DNA from: Rhodospirillaceae bacterium TMED167
GTDB taxonomy: Bacteria > Pseudomonadota > Alphaproteobacteria > Rhodospirillales_A > UBA2165
NCBI GenBank assembly: GCA_002170915.1
Contig: NHHQ01000040.1
Span: 8,896 to 18,238, forward strand
Direction of reading: 5' to 3'
DNA length: 9,343 nucleotides
The position numbers were made by a program, and so were the translations under genes. Shown one piece after another: positions 7,529-9,343 of the stretch. A model generated the notes under the pieces. It searched no databases, was not told the DNA's origin, and saw only the letters and a list, made by a program, of their open reading frames with translations. The stretch's first letter is position 1. Each line of letters opens with the position of its first letter.

Positions 7529-7829
7529 AACGGATTGGGTTGTGTACGGTCACCAGTTTGGTCCCGTCGGGAAAAGTGGCTTCCACCTGAATTTCGGGGA
7601 TCATCTCTTCGATGCCGTCCATAACATGGTTGCGGCCAATGACCGTCGCCCCGTCTCTCATCAAATCAGCTACTGAGGTGCCGTCGCGTGCCCCCTCGAC
7701 CACATAGTCACTAATCAGGGCTATGGCTTCGGGATAATTCAATTTAACACCGCGCGCGAGACGCTTGCGGGCGACTTCCGCCGCCATTGCTATCATAAGC
7801 TTGTCCTTTTCCCGGGGGGTCAAATTCAT
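7527..7829 (-). CDS. ureA: Urease gamma subunit UreA
   Basis: UreA is the 100-residue gamma subunit of the urease complex, at the exact usual length. It begins [20 protein letters not shown] and shows the family segments [18 protein letters not shown] (23-40), [12 protein letters not shown], a central [20 protein letters not shown] and the C-terminal [17 protein letters not shown] at 7837-7842 lies seven bases before its ATG. It follows ureD after a 29-base gap, and its stop codon is inside the ureB ribosome-binding site. It has no catalytic residues of its own and is structural. Confidence 0.98.
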   Translation of the reverse strand: MNLTPREKDKLMIAMAAEVARKRLARGVKLNYPEAIALISDYVVEGARDGTSVADLMRDGATVIGRNHVMDGIEEMIPEIQVEATFPDGTKLVTVHNPIR

Positions 7830-7858
7830 ACAATTTCTCCTTTTCGATCAATCTCTTC

Positions 7859-8743
7859 CTACATATCCCAAAGGCGGGGCATTTTGGCTGGCAGGCCCGC
7901 CGCCGCATGCCGGAAATTCTGCCAAAACCAGCCAAAGGCTGTCCGCAAGGGAAGGGCCTCCCGCCCTAACCAGCGAACGATGAGGAGGCCGTTTACCAGA
8001 GTTGCAGAAGATTTCACCTCATCCCCTGAGCATGCGATGAGGTCACGTGCCAGGTCAAGGTGCCCGGATGCATCCGGGCCGATATAGACCGCCGTTGCTA
8101 TTGCCGCGGCGCCATCAAACCCGGCGGGGTGGTGGAGGGGCCCGTTCTTGATCTTGTCCAACAAAAGGGTGTCGGCCCAGGCGAGACGATTTTTGTGGTT
8201 GATCCGCCAGGCCTCACGCAAAAACCCGTGCTCAAAAGTTTCGCCACTTCCCCGGCGGCCGAGAACAATGATCTCGCCGGCAAGGACCTGGGCATCCGGG
8301 GCGGCGTCAATCCGCGTGATCCGGTCAAGACGGGCACCATCGAATAGGATGGTTTCCTGGGGAAGATATTCAAGCCAGGTATCGGGCGCTGCGGTTAGGG
8401 CCACGTTGATTTGTGCATCGCGTCCGGCGGAGCGGTAGATTTTCTCCGCCGCTTGGGCGGCAATCATGGCGCGGGCGCGCTCATGTACTGTGGCTGTGAC
8501 GGCAATTTTGTCGCCGCCGGTGAGCCCGCCTGACGTGGTGATAACGGTGGCTTGAGGGATATCCTCGAAAGCCGGAGCGGGAAACAATACCCGAACAGGG
8601 TCGTGGTGATAGAGATGATCAAGGTGCGTGCGGTTGTCGCCATGCTTGAATCCAATCTCGGCCCGACCATCGACCTGAATGACGGGATCGGCGATTGAAG
8701 ATATCTCTGGCTTGGCGTCAAATTGTGAGATAGCGGCGAACAT
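7859..8743 (-). CDS. ureD: Urease accessory protein UreD (UreH family)
   Basis: UreD binds apo-urease and recruits UreF and UreG, and is thought to conduct nickel to the active site. The 294 residues show the family motifs: TSGGLTGGD (70-78), AAEKIYRSAGRDAQ (97-110), WLEYLPQETILFDGA (123-137), a GRRGSGETF segment where the family has FGRxxxGE, and a C-terminal MPRLWDM like the usual LPRLW. The start is fixed: the ATG at 8741-8743 is the only good one, because an in-frame TAG lies three codons upstream and no ATG, GTG or TTG alternative appears in the next 25 codons. GAGGA ends only two bases before it, a short spacing. The start lies 26 bases inside urtE, tying urea import and urease maturation into one transcript. 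The first 25 residues or so are a variable extension. Confidence 0.96.
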   Translation of the reverse strand: MFAAISQFDAKPEISSIADPVIQVDGRAEIGFKHGDNRTHLDHLYHHDPVRVLFPAPAFEDIPQATVITTSGGLTGGDKIAVTATVHERARAMIAAQAAEKIYRSAGRDAQINVALTAAPDTWLEYLPQETILFDGARLDRITRIDAAPDAQVLAGEIIVLGRRGSGETFEHGFLREAWRINHKNRLAWADTLLLDKIKNGPLHHPAGFDGAAAIATAVYIGPDASGHLDLARDLIACSGDEVKSSATLVNGLLIVRWLGREALPLRTAFGWFWQNFRHAAAGLPAKMPRLWDM

Positions 8744-9343
8744 CTTCCTCTACCATGTTGCTGCCTGCACCATAAAGAGCGACTTCGCCCCGGTCCATGA
8801 CGACGTAGTCATCCGCGAGATCCCGGGCGAATTCGAAATACTGTTCAACAAGTACAATCGCCATTTCTCCGTTATCGCGAAGATATGTGATCGCGCGGCC
8901 GATGTCTTGGATAATTGATGGCTGAATACCCTCGGTGGGTTCATCGAGCAAAAGGAGCTTCGGACGCGTGATCAAAGCGCGCCCTATTGCAAGTTGCTGC
9001 TGCTGACCGCCAGAGAGGTCTCCCCCGCGCCGCGCCATCATTTCCTTGAGCACAGGAAACAACTCATAAATCTCGTCGGGCACAGTCCGCTCCGACTTTG
9101 GAAGGCAGGCGAACCCTGTCTCCAGGTTTTCTCCCACCGTAAGCAGTGGGAATATCATGCGTCCTTGGGGCACATAACCGACGCCCGCAGCCGCAAGGAC
9201 ATGCGGAGGTGGCGTTTCGATGTCTTGCCCATCTAGCCGGTAGACCCCGGACGTCCGGTGATGGGCGCCGGAAATAGCCCGCAGAAGGCTGGTTTTGCCC
9301 ACCCCGTTGGTTCCCATGACGCAGGTAACCCGGCCCTGCACCG
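8718..9343 (-). CDS. urtE: Urea ABC transporter ATP-binding protein UrtE, N-terminus cut by the window edge
   Basis: UrtE is one of two cytoplasmic ATPases that power the UrtABCDE urea importer, a LivF-like branched-chain amino acid type ABC system. Counting from the first visible codon that fits the family (GTG at 9339-9341, probably an internal Val), the motifs are Walker A GTNGVGKT (10-17), the Q-loop in GYVPQGRMIFPLLTVGEN, signature LSGGQQQQLAIGRAL, Walker B LLLLDEPTEGIQPSII and the switch region VEQYFEFARDLAD. The EGIQPSII stretch and the link to ureD favour UrtE over LivF. Roughly 20-30 N-terminal residues lie outside the window, so the true start cannot be placed. The gene ends within ureD by 26 bases. 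The rest of urtABCD is expected just beyond the right edge. Confidence 0.93.
   Translation of the reverse strand, partial: VQGRVTCVMGTNGVGKTSLLRAISGAHHRTSGVYRLDGQDIETPPPHVLAAAGVGYVPQGRMIFPLLTVGENLETGFACLPKSERTVPDEIYELFPVLKEMMARRGGDLSGGQQQQLAIGRALITRPKLLLLDEPTEGIQPSIIQDIGRAITYLRDNGEMAIVLVEQYFEFARDLADDYVVMDRGEVALYGAGSNMVEEDVRRYLTI

Overview
The window holds two gene blocks that face each other tail to tail. The left block (33-3623, + strand) encodes a two-component TRAP transporter of the TAXI type: a secreted substrate-binding protein, then a large fused membrane permease. The right block (3700-9343, - strand) is a complete nickel-urease operon, read from right to left as urtE(partial)-ureD-ureA-ureB-ureC-ureE-ureF-ureG. 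The 3' ends of the blocks are 76 bases apart.

In the urease block, urtE is the last gene of a urea ABC transporter set whose other genes would lie beyond the right edge. It overlaps ureD by 26 bases. UreA, UreB and UreC form the enzyme (gamma, beta, alpha), and all the UreC metal ligands expected from the Klebsiella enzyme are present. UreD, UreE, UreF and UreG are the accessory proteins that deliver nickel and activate the apoenzyme. The genes from ureC to ureG overlap one another (1, 11 and 4 bases), so they are probably translationally coupled. Together the block imports urea and hydrolyses it to ammonia and carbamate/CO2 for nitrogen supply.

In the TRAP block, the binding protein and the permease are separated by 189 bases. 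This gap holds a strong 12-bp hairpin and a cluster of AGGCTC/GAGCCT repeats, with a weak promoter-like match between two of the repeat arms. The transported substrate cannot be read from the sequence.

Organism: separate UreA and UreB, a urt-ureDABCEFG arrangement and a TAXI-TRAP transporter suggest a proteobacterium, most likely an alphaproteobacterium, perhaps marine. This is an inference from gene content and general protein style, with no phylogenetic marker in the window. The TRAP block looks more AT-rich than the urease block, so the two may have different histories.

I see no RNA genes, insertion sequences, CRISPR arrays or phage genes. Nothing here clearly amounts to an undescribed system. 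The parts most worth a second look are the TRAP intergenic region and the junction between the blocks.
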